The translations under genes and the position numbers were made by a program. A stretch of DNA of 64,000 nucleotides from Romboutsia sedimentorum (GTDB lineage: Bacteria; Bacillota; Clostridia; Peptostreptococcales; Peptostreptococcaceae): positions 62,001-126,000 of the forward strand of contig NZ_JASKYM010000001.1 of assembly GCF_030131845.1 (NCBI RefSeq), in the 5' to 3' direction. Shown here in pieces: positions 1 to 8,729 of the stretch. The first letter of the stretch is position 1. Each line of letters opens with the position of its first letter. Under the pieces are notes generated by a model. That model was not told the DNA's origin. It saw nothing but the letters and a program-made list of their open reading frames with translations, and made no database searches.

Positions 1-117
1 ATATAATTAATCAGCTGTAATAATATTATTATTATTTATTATTGTTTTAATCATTTTCTCTATTTATTTTTATTGTTTTTTATTGATTATTATTGATTTT
101 ATTCCTAATTAATAATA

Positions 118-193
118 TAATAATGTTAAAATATATAAAATAGCGTTATAAGGTAATGCTTAGCGTTATGTTTTATATATTTTAACATTATTA
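118..193. repeat. 23-bp perfect inverted repeat with internal direct repeats
   Basis: Arms 118-140 and 171-193 are perfectly complementary (the core reads AATGTTAAAATATATAAAA). The 30-bp spacer contains the 9-mer TAGCGTTAT twice, at 141-149 and 161-169, exactly 20 bp apart (about two helical turns). No U-tract follows either arm, so it does not look like an intrinsic terminator. It could be an operator, a decayed transposon end or an RNA hairpin; the sequence alone does not decide. Confidence 0.7.
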
Positions 194-207
194 AAATTTT
201 AACTTCA

Positions 208-240
208 TAAAAAAAGGCAGGTATCTCAACCTGTCTTTTG
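208..240 (-). terminator. Terminator after the NhaC-type antiporter
   Basis: Hairpin AGACAGGT / ACCTGCCT with a 6-nt loop (arms 215-222 and 229-236), followed on the minus strand by seven T residues. One A-C mismatch lies in the stem. On the plus strand the same hairpin is followed by TTTTG, so it may act in both directions. Confidence 0.65.
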
Positions 241-254
241 TTTATGAAATTATG

Positions 255-1568
255 CTAAGCTACATTATGTGACTTAACTTTGTCAATTATAGGTTTTGAA
301 AAAGCTATTGATAAAATACCACATACAAACATTAAACCAGGATAGTAAAGGTATGGTAATATTTCAACTGGAGATATTCCAGCTACTCCTGCTGCTGTTA
401 AAAGTTGTGCCCCATAAGGTATTACACCTTGCCAACAAGATGAAAATATATCTAATATACTAGCTGTTTTTCTTGGGTCTATATCATATTTTGTAGCTAT
501 ATCTTTTGCTAAAGGTCCAGCTGCCACTATTGCTACTGTATTATTAGCTGTACATAAATCTATAACACTAACTAATGCTGCTATTCCAAACTCTGCTCCC
601 TTTTTACTATTTATCTTACTAGTTACAAAATAAAGTACATAATCTATGCCTCCATTAAACTTTATAAGCCCTACAACTCCTCCAACAACTATAGATAGAA
701 GACTTAATTCATACATCCCACCTATTCCACCAGATACAGCTTCTATAAATCCTAATAAATCAAATGATTTTGTTGCAATTCCTATGATTCCTGCAAATAA
801 AACACCACTTCCAAGTAATGCAAATACATTTACTCCACATAAAGCACCTACTAAAACTAAAATATATGGCAAAACTTTTATTAGTTCATACTCATAGCTT
901 TGGTTAGGTATTGCTATATATCCTGACGTTATTACTGCTAATAATATTACAGTTATTATAGCTGCTGGTAAAACTATTAAAAAGTTAACTTTAAACTTAT
1001 CTTTCAACTCGCATCCTTGAGTTCTTACAGCTGCTATTGTTGTATCTGATATCATAGATAAATTATCTCCAAACATTGCACCACCTACAACTGCACCTAT
1101 TACTAATGATACTGGAATACCAGTCTTTTGTGCAATCCCAAGTCCTATAGGAGCAAGTGCTGCTATTGTACCAACTGATGTTCCCATAGAAACTGATATA
1201 AAGCATGCTATAATAAACAAACCTGGCACTAAAAGATTCGATGGAAGTATTGATAGACTTAAGTTTACTGTTGAGTCTACTCCTCCCATTGTTTTAGCTA
1301 CGTTTGAAAAAGCTCCTGCTAATAAAAATATTATAACCATTAAGATAATATTAGTATCTCCTGCACCTTTACAAAATACATTCATCTTTTCTTCTAAATT
1401 TACTTTTCTATTAAATAATAATGCCACACCTCCTGCTATTAAAAACGCTACTATTGATGGCATTTTATAAAAATCCCCAGTTATAATTCCACTGCCTACA
1501 AACAATACTAAAAATACACCTAATGGCAATAAAGCAAACGGATTTCCTTTTTTGATTTCATTTTTCAT
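255..1568 (-). CDS. NhaC-family Na+/H+ antiporter, probable amino-acid transporter
   Basis: A 437-residue polytopic membrane protein of the NhaC/ArsB-NhaD superfamily, with about eleven hydrophobic segments and family motifs such as GTSVGT near residue 130 and a GDNLSMISDTT motif around 167-177. Members exchange Na+ or H+ for ions or organic solutes across the cytoplasmic membrane. The gene is monocistronic and follows a T-box leader, so uncharged tRNA rather than salt or pH should control it. In Firmicutes, T-box-regulated NhaC-like genes (YheL group) have been predicted to carry amino acids, tyrosine in particular. That substrate is inferred from the leader and not visible in the protein. 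The start has an AAGGAGATATA-type ribosome site just upstream. Confidence 0.85.
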   Translation of the reverse strand: MKNEIKKGNPFALLPLGVFLVLFVGSGIITGDFYKMPSIVAFLIAGGVALLFNRKVNLEEKMNVFCKGAGDTNIILMVIIFLLAGAFSNVAKTMGGVDSTVNLSLSILPSNLLVPGLFIIACFISVSMGTSVGTIAALAPIGLGIAQKTGIPVSLVIGAVVGGAMFGDNLSMISDTTIAAVRTQGCELKDKFKVNFLIVLPAAIITVILLAVITSGYIAIPNQSYEYELIKVLPYILVLVGALCGVNVFALLGSGVLFAGIIGIATKSFDLLGFIEAVSGGIGGMYELSLLSIVVGGVVGLIKFNGGIDYVLYFVTSKINSKKGAEFGIAALVSVIDLCTANNTVAIVAAGPLAKDIATKYDIDPRKTASILDIFSSCWQGVIPYGAQLLTAAGVAGISPVEILPYLYYPGLMFVCGILSIAFSKPIIDKVKSHNVA

Positions 1569-1700
1569 TTTTATATCTCCTTTTCATAATCATATTTTTG
1601 ATTTATGTTATTTTTGATAAATTTCAATTTTATTTCTAAGTTTCTTAATTATATTTATAAAGAATCTAGCCCGCGCGTAGCTAAACTGCTTTATTAAACA

Positions 1701-1994
1701 TAAAAAAACTCTCGACCCTAAGAACTTAATCCTAGGAACGAGAGTTGACACTTCGTGTTACCATCCTAATTTGTTTGTACTTCACAATACAAACCTCATC
1801 AAGTACGCCAAAATTTTGGTTATACTTTATCACTGTAACGGGTGAACCCGTTGTAGCCTAAATCTAAAAGATCTCGGTACACCGCTCCAAGGCCATTTTC
1901 ATTTTAATATCCTTTGCTCTCTCTCACCAATAAGAACTCTCTGTATAAGTATTTTTAAAATTACTTTCCTTTTCATCGCATTTATTTTTGATTT
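1701..1994 (-). ncRNA. T-box riboswitch leader
   Basis: Read on the minus strand, the leader holds a long stem-I region with the usual GATGAAAAGGAAAGTA-like 5' start, the AACGGGTTCACCCGTT stem at about 1833-1851, and the T-box core AGGATGGTAACACG at 1754-1767. It ends in a terminator hairpin (AACTCTCG / CGAGAGTT, outer arms 1707-1714 and 1739-1746) with a seven-T run at 1707-1701. The specifier loop lies near 1874-1884, in the sequence GGTGTACCGA. TAC (Tyr) can be read at 1877-1879, but neighbouring registers cannot be excluded by eye. It controls the NhaC-type gene downstream. Confidence 0.92.
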
Positions 1995-2000
1995 ATTTAT

Positions 2001-2029
2001 ATAATACAGTGCTCAATCTTCTTTGTCAA
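2001..2029 (-). promoter_or_regulatory. Sigma-A promoter of the T-box leader
   Basis: Minus-strand -35 TTGACA (2024-2029) and -10 TATTAT (2001-2006) are separated by exactly 17 bp, placing the start of transcription near 1994, just before stem I of the T-box. Confidence 0.8.
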
Positions 2030-2154
2030 TTATTTTTTTTAAAATAATATATTTCTAATATATAACTACTATGTTATACTCTATTTTGCAGCTTTACTTA
2101 TCATGATCTAAATAGTATTATAGTACTATAAAAAATTTAAAATAGGTGATAAAT

Positions 2155-2955
2155 ATGAATTGTTATGATTATACAAAGTTACAAGAATTGCAAAATTGGA
2201 AATCTAAAATGAGAAAAAAACCTTCTATTATTAATAAAGCCTCAAAAGCAACTCAAAATAAATTCAACAATATGTTACCAGATAATTATCATAATATACT
2301 TACTTCTGCTATTAAAAATATGACAAAAATAGTTTTATTTGGATCTAAATATATTACTAAACAACCTATGTATAACCTTTCTTTAGAGTCAAGAGATCTT
2401 TTAGCTTTAGAAAAAATAAAAAACTATAAAAATACTGCTATGATTGAAGGTGCTGGTACAGGTGCCGGTGGTCTACTTATTGGTTTTACTGATTTACCTC
2501 TTTTACTTAGTATAAAAATAAAGCTTCTTTATGAGCTTGCTAGTATTTACGGCTTTGATATTAATGATTATCGAGAAAGAATCTATATATTAAATATATT
2601 TCAACTTGCTTTCTCAAGTCAGGAACATGCCAATAAGGTATTTAATAAGATGGAAATTTGGGATAGTTATAAAAATACTTTATCTAATGATATAAATGAT
2701 TTTGATTGGAAAGAGTTTCAACAAGAATATAGAGATTACATTGATTTAGCTAAATTACTTCAATTAGTTCCAGGTATCGGTGCTTTTGTAGGTGCTTACG
2801 TTAATAATAAGTTAGTTGATAAGCTTGGTGAATATGCTATGTACTGTTACCAAATGAGAATTTTAGATGATAATGAAATTAATATTAAAGATAAAAATAA
2901 TGATACAGGGTTTTTTAGCAAATATAAAAATTTTGTATTTACTAAAAATAAATAG
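2155..2955 (+). CDS. EcsC family protein
   Basis: A 266-residue protein with the EcsC domain over its central and C-terminal parts: a conserved glycine-rich hydrophobic stretch around residues 95-120 (GAGTGAGGLLIGFTDLP) and a second one near residues 200-220 (PGIGAFVGAYVNN). EcsC-family proteins were named after the third gene of the B. subtilis ecs ABC locus; their biochemical role is not established. Here the gene stands alone, with no EcsA/EcsB partners. An in-frame GTG lies three codons upstream, but AGGTGAT sits at the right distance from ATG 2155, so I chose that start. A clear terminator follows. Confidence 0.8.
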   Translation: MNCYDYTKLQELQNWKSKMRKKPSIINKASKATQNKFNNMLPDNYHNILTSAIKNMTKIVLFGSKYITKQPMYNLSLESRDLLALEKIKNYKNTAMIEGAGTGAGGLLIGFTDLPLLLSIKIKLLYELASIYGFDINDYRERIYILNIFQLAFSSQEHANKVFNKMEIWDSYKNTLSNDINDFDWKEFQQEYRDYIDLAKLLQLVPGIGAFVGAYVNNKLVDKLGEYAMYCYQMRILDDNEINIKDKNNDTGFFSKYKNFVFTKNK

Positions 2956-2965
2956 CTATATATTT

Positions 2966-2995
2966 AACTAGGATTAAATAATCCTAGTTTTTTTA
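2966..2995 (+). terminator. Intrinsic terminator after the EcsC gene
   Basis: Perfect 10-bp hairpin AACTAGGATT / AATCCTAGTT (2966-2975 and 2980-2989) followed by a T-run. Confidence 0.85.
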
Positions 2996-3014
2996 TTGTA
3001 TTTTTAAAAAACGC

Positions 3015-3056
3015 TTGTAATATTAATACTGTTTGTTATATTATATATATAACAAA
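3015..3056 (+). promoter_or_regulatory. Promoter and palindromic operator of the GntR/DUF1648 pair
   Basis: A palindrome TTTGTTATAT-N5-ATATAACAAA (3032-3041 and 3047-3056, perfect arms) overlaps the likely -10 region (TATATT). A weak -35 (TTGTAA, about 3015) lies 16 bp upstream of that -10. It is a plausible autoregulatory site for the YtrA-type regulator encoded just downstream; this role is inferred from position and symmetry. Confidence 0.5.
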
Positions 3057-3116
3057 GTTTTCATCTAAAACTAAGCTAGATAGAAACTATTAATTTTATA
3101 TTGGGAGGTGTTTTAT

Positions 3117-3506
3117 ATGATTTTAAATTTGGACTTTAATAGTGATATACCTATATATACACAAATCAGAGAAGAAATTATTAAATCTATTGCAAATGGT
3201 GATTTAAAAATCAATGAATCTTTGCCTTCTGTTCGAAATATGGCACAAGAAATTGGTGTTAATCTTCATACTGTTAATAAGTCTTATAATTTACTTAAAG
3301 ATGAGGGTTATATAAACATTGATAGAAGAAAAGGTGGGATTGTAAATAATTTGCCATTACCTAATAACAAATTGTCAGATGACAAAATAAAGTCTATGTT
3401 AGACATTTTAGTAGCACAAAGTTACCTTACTGGTATGTCTCGTGAAGATTTTATAGACTACAGTAATAAATTATTTAATAAATACGAGGTGAAAGATTAT
3501 GAATAA
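3117..3506 (+). CDS. GntR-family regulator, YtrA subfamily
   Basis: A 129-residue protein with an N-terminal GntR winged helix (residues about 5-75: PIYTQIREEI, LPSVRNMAQEIGVNLHTVNKSY) and only a short C-terminal tail of about 50 residues. That is the architecture of the YtrA subfamily, which usually autoregulates an operon with an ABC transporter or membrane protein. Start ATG 3117 has GGGAGGTG six bases upstream; a GTG nine bases earlier would overlap that site. It overlaps the next gene by 8 bp (ATGAATAA), so the two are translationally coupled, and a palindrome lies over its promoter. Confidence 0.88.
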   Translation: MILNLDFNSDIPIYTQIREEIIKSIANGDLKINESLPSVRNMAQEIGVNLHTVNKSYNLLKDEGYINIDRRKGGIVNNLPLPNNKLSDDKIKSMLDILVAQSYLTGMSREDFIDYSNKLFNKYEVKDYE

Positions 3507-4593
3507 TACAGTTGCTTTACTTATCAATTTACCAATTTTATTTTTAGTTTATTTGATGATTTATTTCACTCAAAACTTAAGTGGTGAAAGACATTTTTAT
3601 GGGATTAGTTTAAATAATAATTATTTTAATAAATATGAATTTAAAGTTTTAGATAAGCGCTTTAAGCTTTTGATTACACTTGGATTTATAGTTTTTGCTA
3701 TAATTACTTTAGTTTTAATTTATATATTTAATTCTTATATATTTGCATCTATTTTACCTATACTAGGGTTTTGTCTATATCAATTTTTTATATATGTATA
3801 TATTCACAACAATGTAAAAGCTTTAAAAAATGAATTAGCCTTAAACATTTCTGATTTGGATATAGAAAAAACTAATGTTGTATTTGATACAGAATTTATG
3901 AATGAAAAAAATAGAATTATAAAGAAATTTTCTATTTGGTTTATGATTCCTACTATAGTAGTAGTTTTAATTGGTACTTATGTTATAAGCCAATATAATT
4001 CTATCCCAGATATTATTCCTACTCATTGGGGAATTAGTGGTAAAGCAGATGCTTTTAATGATAAGACTTTCATAAGCATTTTATCTCAAGTTCTTATGAT
4101 GGTCGGACTAGGGGGTATTATATATATATCTTCCGTTGGTTCACTAAAAAGTAGAGCTAAGCTTTCTATTGATGATATTAACAAAAGTAAAAAATCTCAT
4201 TTGCATTATTTAAATATGCTTGGATTTACTTTTTTAATTTTAATAATAGGGTGCCAGGTAATGCTTATACATATACTAATTTCTATGTACAATGCTAGTG
4301 ATGTAAGCCCAATGATTCTATGGCCATGTATTATTGTTATTATATTAGCTGCTATTTATCAAACTTATTTATATTATAAATCTCCTAGCAAGAGTAAAGA
4401 CGCAGTTTATTCTGTGGATGATGAAGATTGTGTATGGATTTTCGGTTGTATTTATAATAATAATAATGACCCCTCGTTGTTTGTTGAAAAGAGATTTGGT
4501 GTTGGCTGGACTGTTAACATTGGTACTACTGCGGGTAAGTTACTATTTATATTACCGTTTGCAATTCTTTTAATCATTCTTCTACTTATATAA
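3499..4593 (+). CDS. DUF1648/DUF5808 membrane protein
   Basis: A 364-residue polytopic membrane protein. Hydrophobic segments lie near residues 5-25, 55-75, 80-100, 145-165, 190-215, 245-270, 275-295 and at the C terminus. Between the fourth and fifth segments is the DUF1648 signature (IIPTHWGISGKADAF, about 173-190). The C-terminal part carries the DUF5808 signature (a WIFGCIY motif and FVEKRFGVGWTVN, about 310-345). DUF1648 proteins include B. subtilis SdpI-like immunity and signalling proteins, but no substrate is known for this combination. It is co-translated with the GntR regulator upstream, which probably controls it. Confidence 0.8.
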   Translation: MNNTVALLINLPILFLVYLMIYFTQNLSGERHFYGISLNNNYFNKYEFKVLDKRFKLLITLGFIVFAIITLVLIYIFNSYIFASILPILGFCLYQFFIYVYIHNNVKALKNELALNISDLDIEKTNVVFDTEFMNEKNRIIKKFSIWFMIPTIVVVLIGTYVISQYNSIPDIIPTHWGISGKADAFNDKTFISILSQVLMMVGLGGIIYISSVGSLKSRAKLSIDDINKSKKSHLHYLNMLGFTFLILIIGCQVMLIHILISMYNASDVSPMILWPCIIVIILAAIYQTYLYYKSPSKSKDAVYSVDDEDCVWIFGCIYNNNNDPSLFVEKRFGVGWTVNIGTTAGKLLFILPFAILLIILLLI

Positions 4594-4607
4594 AAAATTA
4601 ATACTTT

Positions 4608-4660
4608 AAAATACGAAGTATCTCTAAATATATTTATTTACAGAGATACTTCGCATTTTA
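4608..4660. terminator. Bidirectional terminator
   Basis: Perfect 12-bp arms CGAAGTATCTCT / AGAGATACTTCG (4614-4625 and 4642-4653), flanked by A-rich and T-rich runs. It sits between the convergent DUF1648 gene (plus) and TrkA-C gene (minus). Confidence 0.75.
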
Positions 4661-4730
4661 AATCACATCGTATATAATTTTCATCTCAAAACTATCTACA
4701 AACATAAATTATAAAACATAATGTTTTTTA

Positions 4731-5393
4731 CTAATGAAATTTATGTTTTATATTATGCAGATTTCCATATACCGTAAGCTTGTCATTATCTCTAAAAATA
4801 TAGTCTGGCATGGGAAAATTTATAAGTTCATGCCCTTGGTCTATACTAAGTACTTTAATTTCTATATTTAATAAATTGCTATCCCTTATACTACTTCCTA
4901 TTAAGTCACAGTTTTCACTTAAATATACTTCACATATACAATACCCTTTATGTTTTGTTATAAAATTTATATATCTTGAATTTAATTTTCTCCATAGGCG
5001 TGACTCTTCTACTATATGTTCTATTATATTTTCTATGCTTTCAAGTAATTGGCTTTTTAAAAATATAACTGCTAATATTATAAATATTAATATAGCAGCT
5101 ATAGACTTTACATTTATCAAACTTTTTGATAACAGATTTACTAAAAAAGATATAAATGTTAAGGTACTAACATAACTTATTATCATTAGCGCACTTGCCA
5201 ATTTTCGTCTTGTTGGATGTTGAGCTATTAGTTCACTTTCTTTTGTTGTATATCCAGTACTAGTTAGAAGCGATATTACTTGAAATCTAGCTTTTTCTAT
5301 ACTCAATCCTGTTAGTTTAAACATTATTGCAAATATACCAATTACTATCATAAATATTATTAAACATATTATAAAAGTTGCTACTGTTCTCAT
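4731..5393 (-). CDS. Membrane protein with C-terminal TrkA-C (RCK_C) domain
   Basis: About 220 residues. The N-terminal half has hydrophobic segments (residues about 5-25, 68-90 and 95-110) separated by a conserved-looking SLLTSTGYTTKESELI stretch. The C-terminal 75 residues resemble the RCK_C/TrkA-C ligand-sensing fold (CEVYLSENCDLIGSSIRDSNL..., ending FRDNDKLTVYG). RCK_C domains gate or regulate ion transporters by binding nucleotides. No channel filter or pore domain is visible, so it is a regulatory or sensory membrane protein rather than a complete channel. GGGGG lies five bases before the fifth codon of the longest frame, so I start there; the frame opens at 5405. It appears monocistronic. 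Confidence 0.7.
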   Translation of the reverse strand: MRTVATFIICLIIFMIVIGIFAIMFKLTGLSIEKARFQVISLLTSTGYTTKESELIAQHPTRRKLASALMIISYVSTLTFISFLVNLLSKSLINVKSIAAILIFIILAVIFLKSQLLESIENIIEHIVEESRLWRKLNSRYINFITKHKGYCICEVYLSENCDLIGSSIRDSNLLNIEIKVLSIDQGHELINFPMPDYIFRDNDKLTVYGNLHNIKHKFH

Positions 5394-5502
5394 CATTACC
5401 CCCATTATTTTGCTAATAACATATATTTACTTCTCTTATTATTTTTATGTAATGTTGTGAATATAGGTGATTGTAAAGAACATAATCTTCGTTAATATTA
5501 TA

Positions 5503-5535
5503 AAATCCCCTTATTATGTTTTGATAAGGGGATTT
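5503..5535. terminator. Intrinsic terminator
   Basis: Perfect 12-bp hairpin AAATCCCCTTAT / ATAAGGGGATTT (5503-5514 and 5524-5535) just after the Bax-inhibitor gene on the minus strand, with AT-rich tails on both sides. Confidence 0.8.
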
Positions 5536-5538
5536 TTG

Positions 5539-6186
5539 TTAATCATTATTTCTATTTATTATAGATAATAGTCTCAATAAATCAAGTAATAAATTTAAGA
5601 AACTTATAAATATAGAATAAGAAAGTTGTACTACTTCTTCCTCTGATAGTTTTCCATATCTACATCTTGATTGAACTGACTTCATTATAATAACCGCATA
5701 TACTGAGTAAATAATTATACCGCCAGTAGATAATAATAAATCAAACGTTCCAAATTTAAAGAAAAATATATTTATAAACTCAAGGATTAGTAAAGCAATC
5801 ATACCTGCGAAAATCATAGATGATAATTTAAATACTTTTTCCTCTGAAGAGTTTTTAGCAATTATATATGCTAGCCCAAATACTAATAGTACTCCAAATA
5901 TAGCTGATATAAATACTTGTTCACCTAATGTTACAAAATAATATACATAAGTAGATCCTGTTAATACACCTAAAATAAATGCATATATATACATGCTCGG
6001 TTTATTTTTAATAAACCCACCTTTCCTTGAAAATAATGAAAACAATACAACTATGAAAAATGCAATATTCATCATATATCTAACTGAAGGTGGTATAAAA
6101 TACACCCCAATAATACTTCCTAAAACTAAAAATACTATAGCCATAAAGAAGGTCTTCATTATAGCTAGATAATTTTCTCTTTGCAT
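5539..6186 (-). CDS. Bax inhibitor-1 / YccA-like membrane protein
   Basis: A 215-residue protein with seven predicted membrane segments and the C-terminal BI-1 signature (SIFISFLNLLLDLLRLL). This family (BI-1/TMBIM) includes E. coli YccA and YbhL and the pH-sensitive Ca2+ leak protein BsYetJ; the bacterial roles are in membrane-protein quality control or ion leak. An in-frame GTG at 6195 overlaps the ribosome site GGAG, so ATG 6186 is the better start. It is transcribed alone and ends in a strong hairpin. Confidence 0.85.
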   Translation of the reverse strand: MQRENYLAIMKTFFMAIVFLVLGSIIGVYFIPPSVRYMMNIAFFIVVLFSLFSRKGGFIKNKPSMYIYAFILGVLTGSTYVYYFVTLGEQVFISAIFGVLLVFGLAYIIAKNSSEEKVFKLSSMIFAGMIALLILEFINIFFFKFGTFDLLLSTGGIIIYSVYAVIIMKSVQSRCRYGKLSEEEVVQLSYSIFISFLNLLLDLLRLLSIINRNND

Positions 6187-6306
6187 AAATTTCACTCCAC
6201 ATCTAATTGAATTTAACTGTATTTATAATATAACTATAATAGAATCATATTATACCAATTAATATCATTATATATTTATATAAGTGAACTTTATATCTTT
6301 TTACAT

Positions 6307-6771
6307 CTAGCTAAAATTTTCTAATAAATTCACCATTTCTATACATGTTACAGCTGCATCATAGCCTTTATTTCCTGATTTAGTTCCTGCTCTTTCTATA
6401 GCTTGCTCTATTGTATCTGTAGTTAATACTCCAAACACAACTGGTAACTCTTCACTTAATGATACTGATGATATGCCTTTAGAAACCTCTGCACATACAT
6501 AATCAAAATGTGGAGTTGACCCTTTAATTACTGCACCTAAACATATAATAGAATCATATTTTTTACTTTTAGCCATTTTTTTAGCTATTAGTGGAATCTC
6601 AAACGCCCCTGGTACCCACGCAATTTCTATATTTGTTTCTAGTACTCCATGCCTTTTTAAACCGTCCAACGCTCCACCTAGTAATTTTGAAACTATAAAT
6701 TCATTAAATCGTCCTACCACTATACCTACTTTAATATCTTTAGCTACTAAGCTACCTTCCATTATTCTCAT
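6307..6771 (-). CDS. ribH: 6,7-dimethyl-8-ribityllumazine synthase
   Basis: The 154-residue beta subunit of riboflavin synthase. It condenses 5-amino-6-ribitylamino-uracil with 3,4-dihydroxybutanone 4-phosphate to lumazine. Diagnostic motifs are VVGRFNEF near the N terminus, WVPGAFEIP (about residues 51-59), [14 protein letters not shown] with the catalytic histidine (about 79-92) and [17 protein letters not shown]. Length is typical. Start ATG 6771 has AAGGAG upstream. It is the last gene of the ribD-ribE-ribBA-ribH operon under the FMN riboswitch. Confidence 0.97.
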   Translation of the reverse strand: MRIMEGSLVAKDIKVGIVVGRFNEFIVSKLLGGALDGLKRHGVLETNIEIAWVPGAFEIPLIAKKMAKSKKYDSIICLGAVIKGSTPHFDYVCAEVSKGISSVSLSEELPVVFGVLTTDTIEQAIERAGTKSGNKGYDAAVTCIEMVNLLENFS

Positions 6772-6808
6772 TTTAATATCTCCTTATTTTTATCTATATT
6801 TTATATTT

Positions 6809-8008
6809 TTAGTAAGATAATATATGATCTAGCTTTTCTTGTTTAGTTTTTAAATAAAATTTATTTACTTCATTATAATTCATTTGAATAGGTACCCTAT
6901 TCACTATTTCAATGTCATAAGCTTCTAGTCCATTAATTTTTCTTGGATTATTTGTCATAAGATTAAGTTTTTTTGCTCCTAAGTCTTTAAGTATCTGCGC
7001 CGCTACAAAGTAATCTCTCGTATCAGCTTCAAATCCTAACTTAAGATTTGCTTCTACTGTATCTAAACCTTGATCTTGAAGTGCATATGCTTTTAGTTTA
7101 TTAATTAGACCTATACCTCTTCCTTCCTGTCTCATATATAAAAGTATACCTTTACCTTGCTTTGCTATCTTTTTCATTGCTAAATCATATTGTTCCCCAC
7201 AGTCACATCTTTTAGATCCTAATACATCTCCCGTTAAGCACTCTGAGTGAACTCTAGTTAATACAGTTTCACTTTCACATATATCGCCTATTACTAAAGC
7301 TACATGGTGTTCACCATTTAATTTGTCAATAAATCCGTACATCTTAAAATCTCCATATTTTGTTGGCATATTTACTTTTACAACTCTTTCAACAAGCTTT
7401 TCAGTTTTCTTTCTATATGTTATTAAATCTTTTATAGTTATAATTTTCAAATTATGTATTTTTGCAAATTCTATTAGCTCTGGAGTCCTAGACATCTCAC
7501 CTTTGTCATTCATAATTTCACAAATAACTCCACCTGGCTTTAATCCTGCTAGTTCCGATAAATCTACACTTGCTTCAGTATGTCCTTTTCTAATTAATAC
7601 TCCACCTTCTTTTGCTTTTAGTGGAAATATATGCCCTGGTCTTCTAAAGTGTCCTGGTTTTGCATCATCACTTAAAGCTTTTTGTATAGTTAAAGATCGT
7701 TCATGAGCTGATATCCCAGTAGTAGTATCTATATAATCAATGCTTACTGTAAAAGCTGTTTCATGATTATCGGTGTTGTTTTGTACCATTTGCTCTAAAC
7801 TTAATTTAGTTAAAGTTTCTTCTTTTAGTGGCATGCATATAAGTCCTCTTCCATACTTAGTCATAAAATTTATAGCCTGTGGTGTTACTTTCTCAGCTGC
7901 TATTAGCAAATCACCTTCATTCTCTCTACCTGGATCATCTACTACTATAATCATTTTTCCTTCTCTTATATCTCCAATCGCTTCTTCAATGGTATTAAAT
8001 TCAAACAT
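6809..8008 (-). CDS. ribBA: Bifunctional DHBP synthase / GTP cyclohydrolase II
   Basis: A 399-residue fusion. The N-terminal RibB domain (about 1-200) contains [11 protein letters not shown] and the [17 protein letters not shown] motifs of 3,4-dihydroxy-2-butanone-4-phosphate synthase. The C-terminal RibA domain (about 205-395) has the zinc site [15 protein letters not shown] and the RQEGRGIGL motif of GTP cyclohydrolase II. It supplies both precursors of riboflavin from ribulose 5-phosphate and GTP. The ribosome site AAGGGAG is well placed for ATG 8008. Confidence 0.97.
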   Translation of the reverse strand: MFEFNTIEEAIGDIREGKMIIVVDDPGRENEGDLLIAAEKVTPQAINFMTKYGRGLICMPLKEETLTKLSLEQMVQNNTDNHETAFTVSIDYIDTTTGISAHERSLTIQKALSDDAKPGHFRRPGHIFPLKAKEGGVLIRKGHTEASVDLSELAGLKPGGVICEIMNDKGEMSRTPELIEFAKIHNLKIITIKDLITYRKKTEKLVERVVKVNMPTKYGDFKMYGFIDKLNGEHHVALVIGDICESETVLTRVHSECLTGDVLGSKRCDCGEQYDLAMKKIAKQGKGILLYMRQEGRGIGLINKLKAYALQDQGLDTVEANLKLGFEADTRDYFVAAQILKDLGAKKLNLMTNNPRKINGLEAYDIEIVNRVPIQMNYNEVNKFYLKTKQEKLDHILSY

Positions 8009-8066
8009 AATTATTTCTCCCTTTTAATTATATATTCATTATTCTATGATTTATAAATATCTTAAA

Positions 8067-8723
8067 TTAGAAAAATCCATTCTCCTTAAGAAAATCTTCG
8101 TTTATGTAACTGTTTTTCTTATTTTGAGTTTGATTATCTAATGCTAAAAATTTTTCTATATATTTACCAATCATATCGCATTCAAGATTTACAGTTTCTC
8201 CGACTATTTTTTTTAGTAAAATTGTCTTTTCCAATGTATGAGGAATTATAGATACTTTAAACATTTTATTGTCTACATAGCCTACTGTTAAACTTATACC
8301 ATCTATTGATATAGATCCTTTATAAATGATATATTTAAGCACTTCCTGTGAAGTTTTTATACTTATCCACAGTCCATTATCTTCTTTTTCTAAATCTATT
8401 ATTTCACCTATTCCATCAATATGCCCACTTACTATATGACCTCCTAGACGAGTTTGTAAACTTATCGCTCTTTCTAAATTAACAATACTTCCAATTTTTA
8501 ATTTTTGTAAATTACTTTTTCTAAGAGTTTCAGGCATTACCTCAGCTTCAAAGCTATTTTTAGCTATATTAGTTATAGTTAAGCAAACTCCATTAGTGCA
8601 AATACTATCCCCTAATTTAGTTTGATTTAAAATCTTATTACATCTAACTATAAGCTTTGATGATTTTTCTCCTTTTTTTATACCTTCAATCTCACCTATT
8701 TCTTCAACTATTCCTGTAAACAA
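8067..8723 (-). CDS. ribE: Riboflavin synthase, alpha subunit
   Basis: 218 residues comprising two homologous lumazine-binding barrels (about 1-97 and 98-195), each beginning with the family pattern: MFTGIVEEIG at the N terminus and GGHIVSGHIDGIGEI at the start of the second repeat. It dismutates two lumazines to riboflavin. The start codon is TTG (8723), chosen because AGAGGAGAT lies eight bases upstream and the family N terminus begins exactly here. Six bases separate it from ribD. Confidence 0.96.
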   Translation of the reverse strand: MFTGIVEEIGEIEGIKKGEKSSKLIVRCNKILNQTKLGDSICTNGVCLTITNIAKNSFEAEVMPETLRKSNLQKLKIGSIVNLERAISLQTRLGGHIVSGHIDGIGEIIDLEKEDNGLWISIKTSQEVLKYIIYKGSISIDGISLTVGYVDNKMFKVSIIPHTLEKTILLKKIVGETVNLECDMIGKYIEKFLALDNQTQNKKNSYINEDFLKENGFF

Positions 8724-8729
8724 ATTTTT

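Noticed and set aside
118-193. Intrinsic terminator
   Set aside because: Stem is extremely AT-rich with a 30-nt loop, and neither side carries a U-tract.
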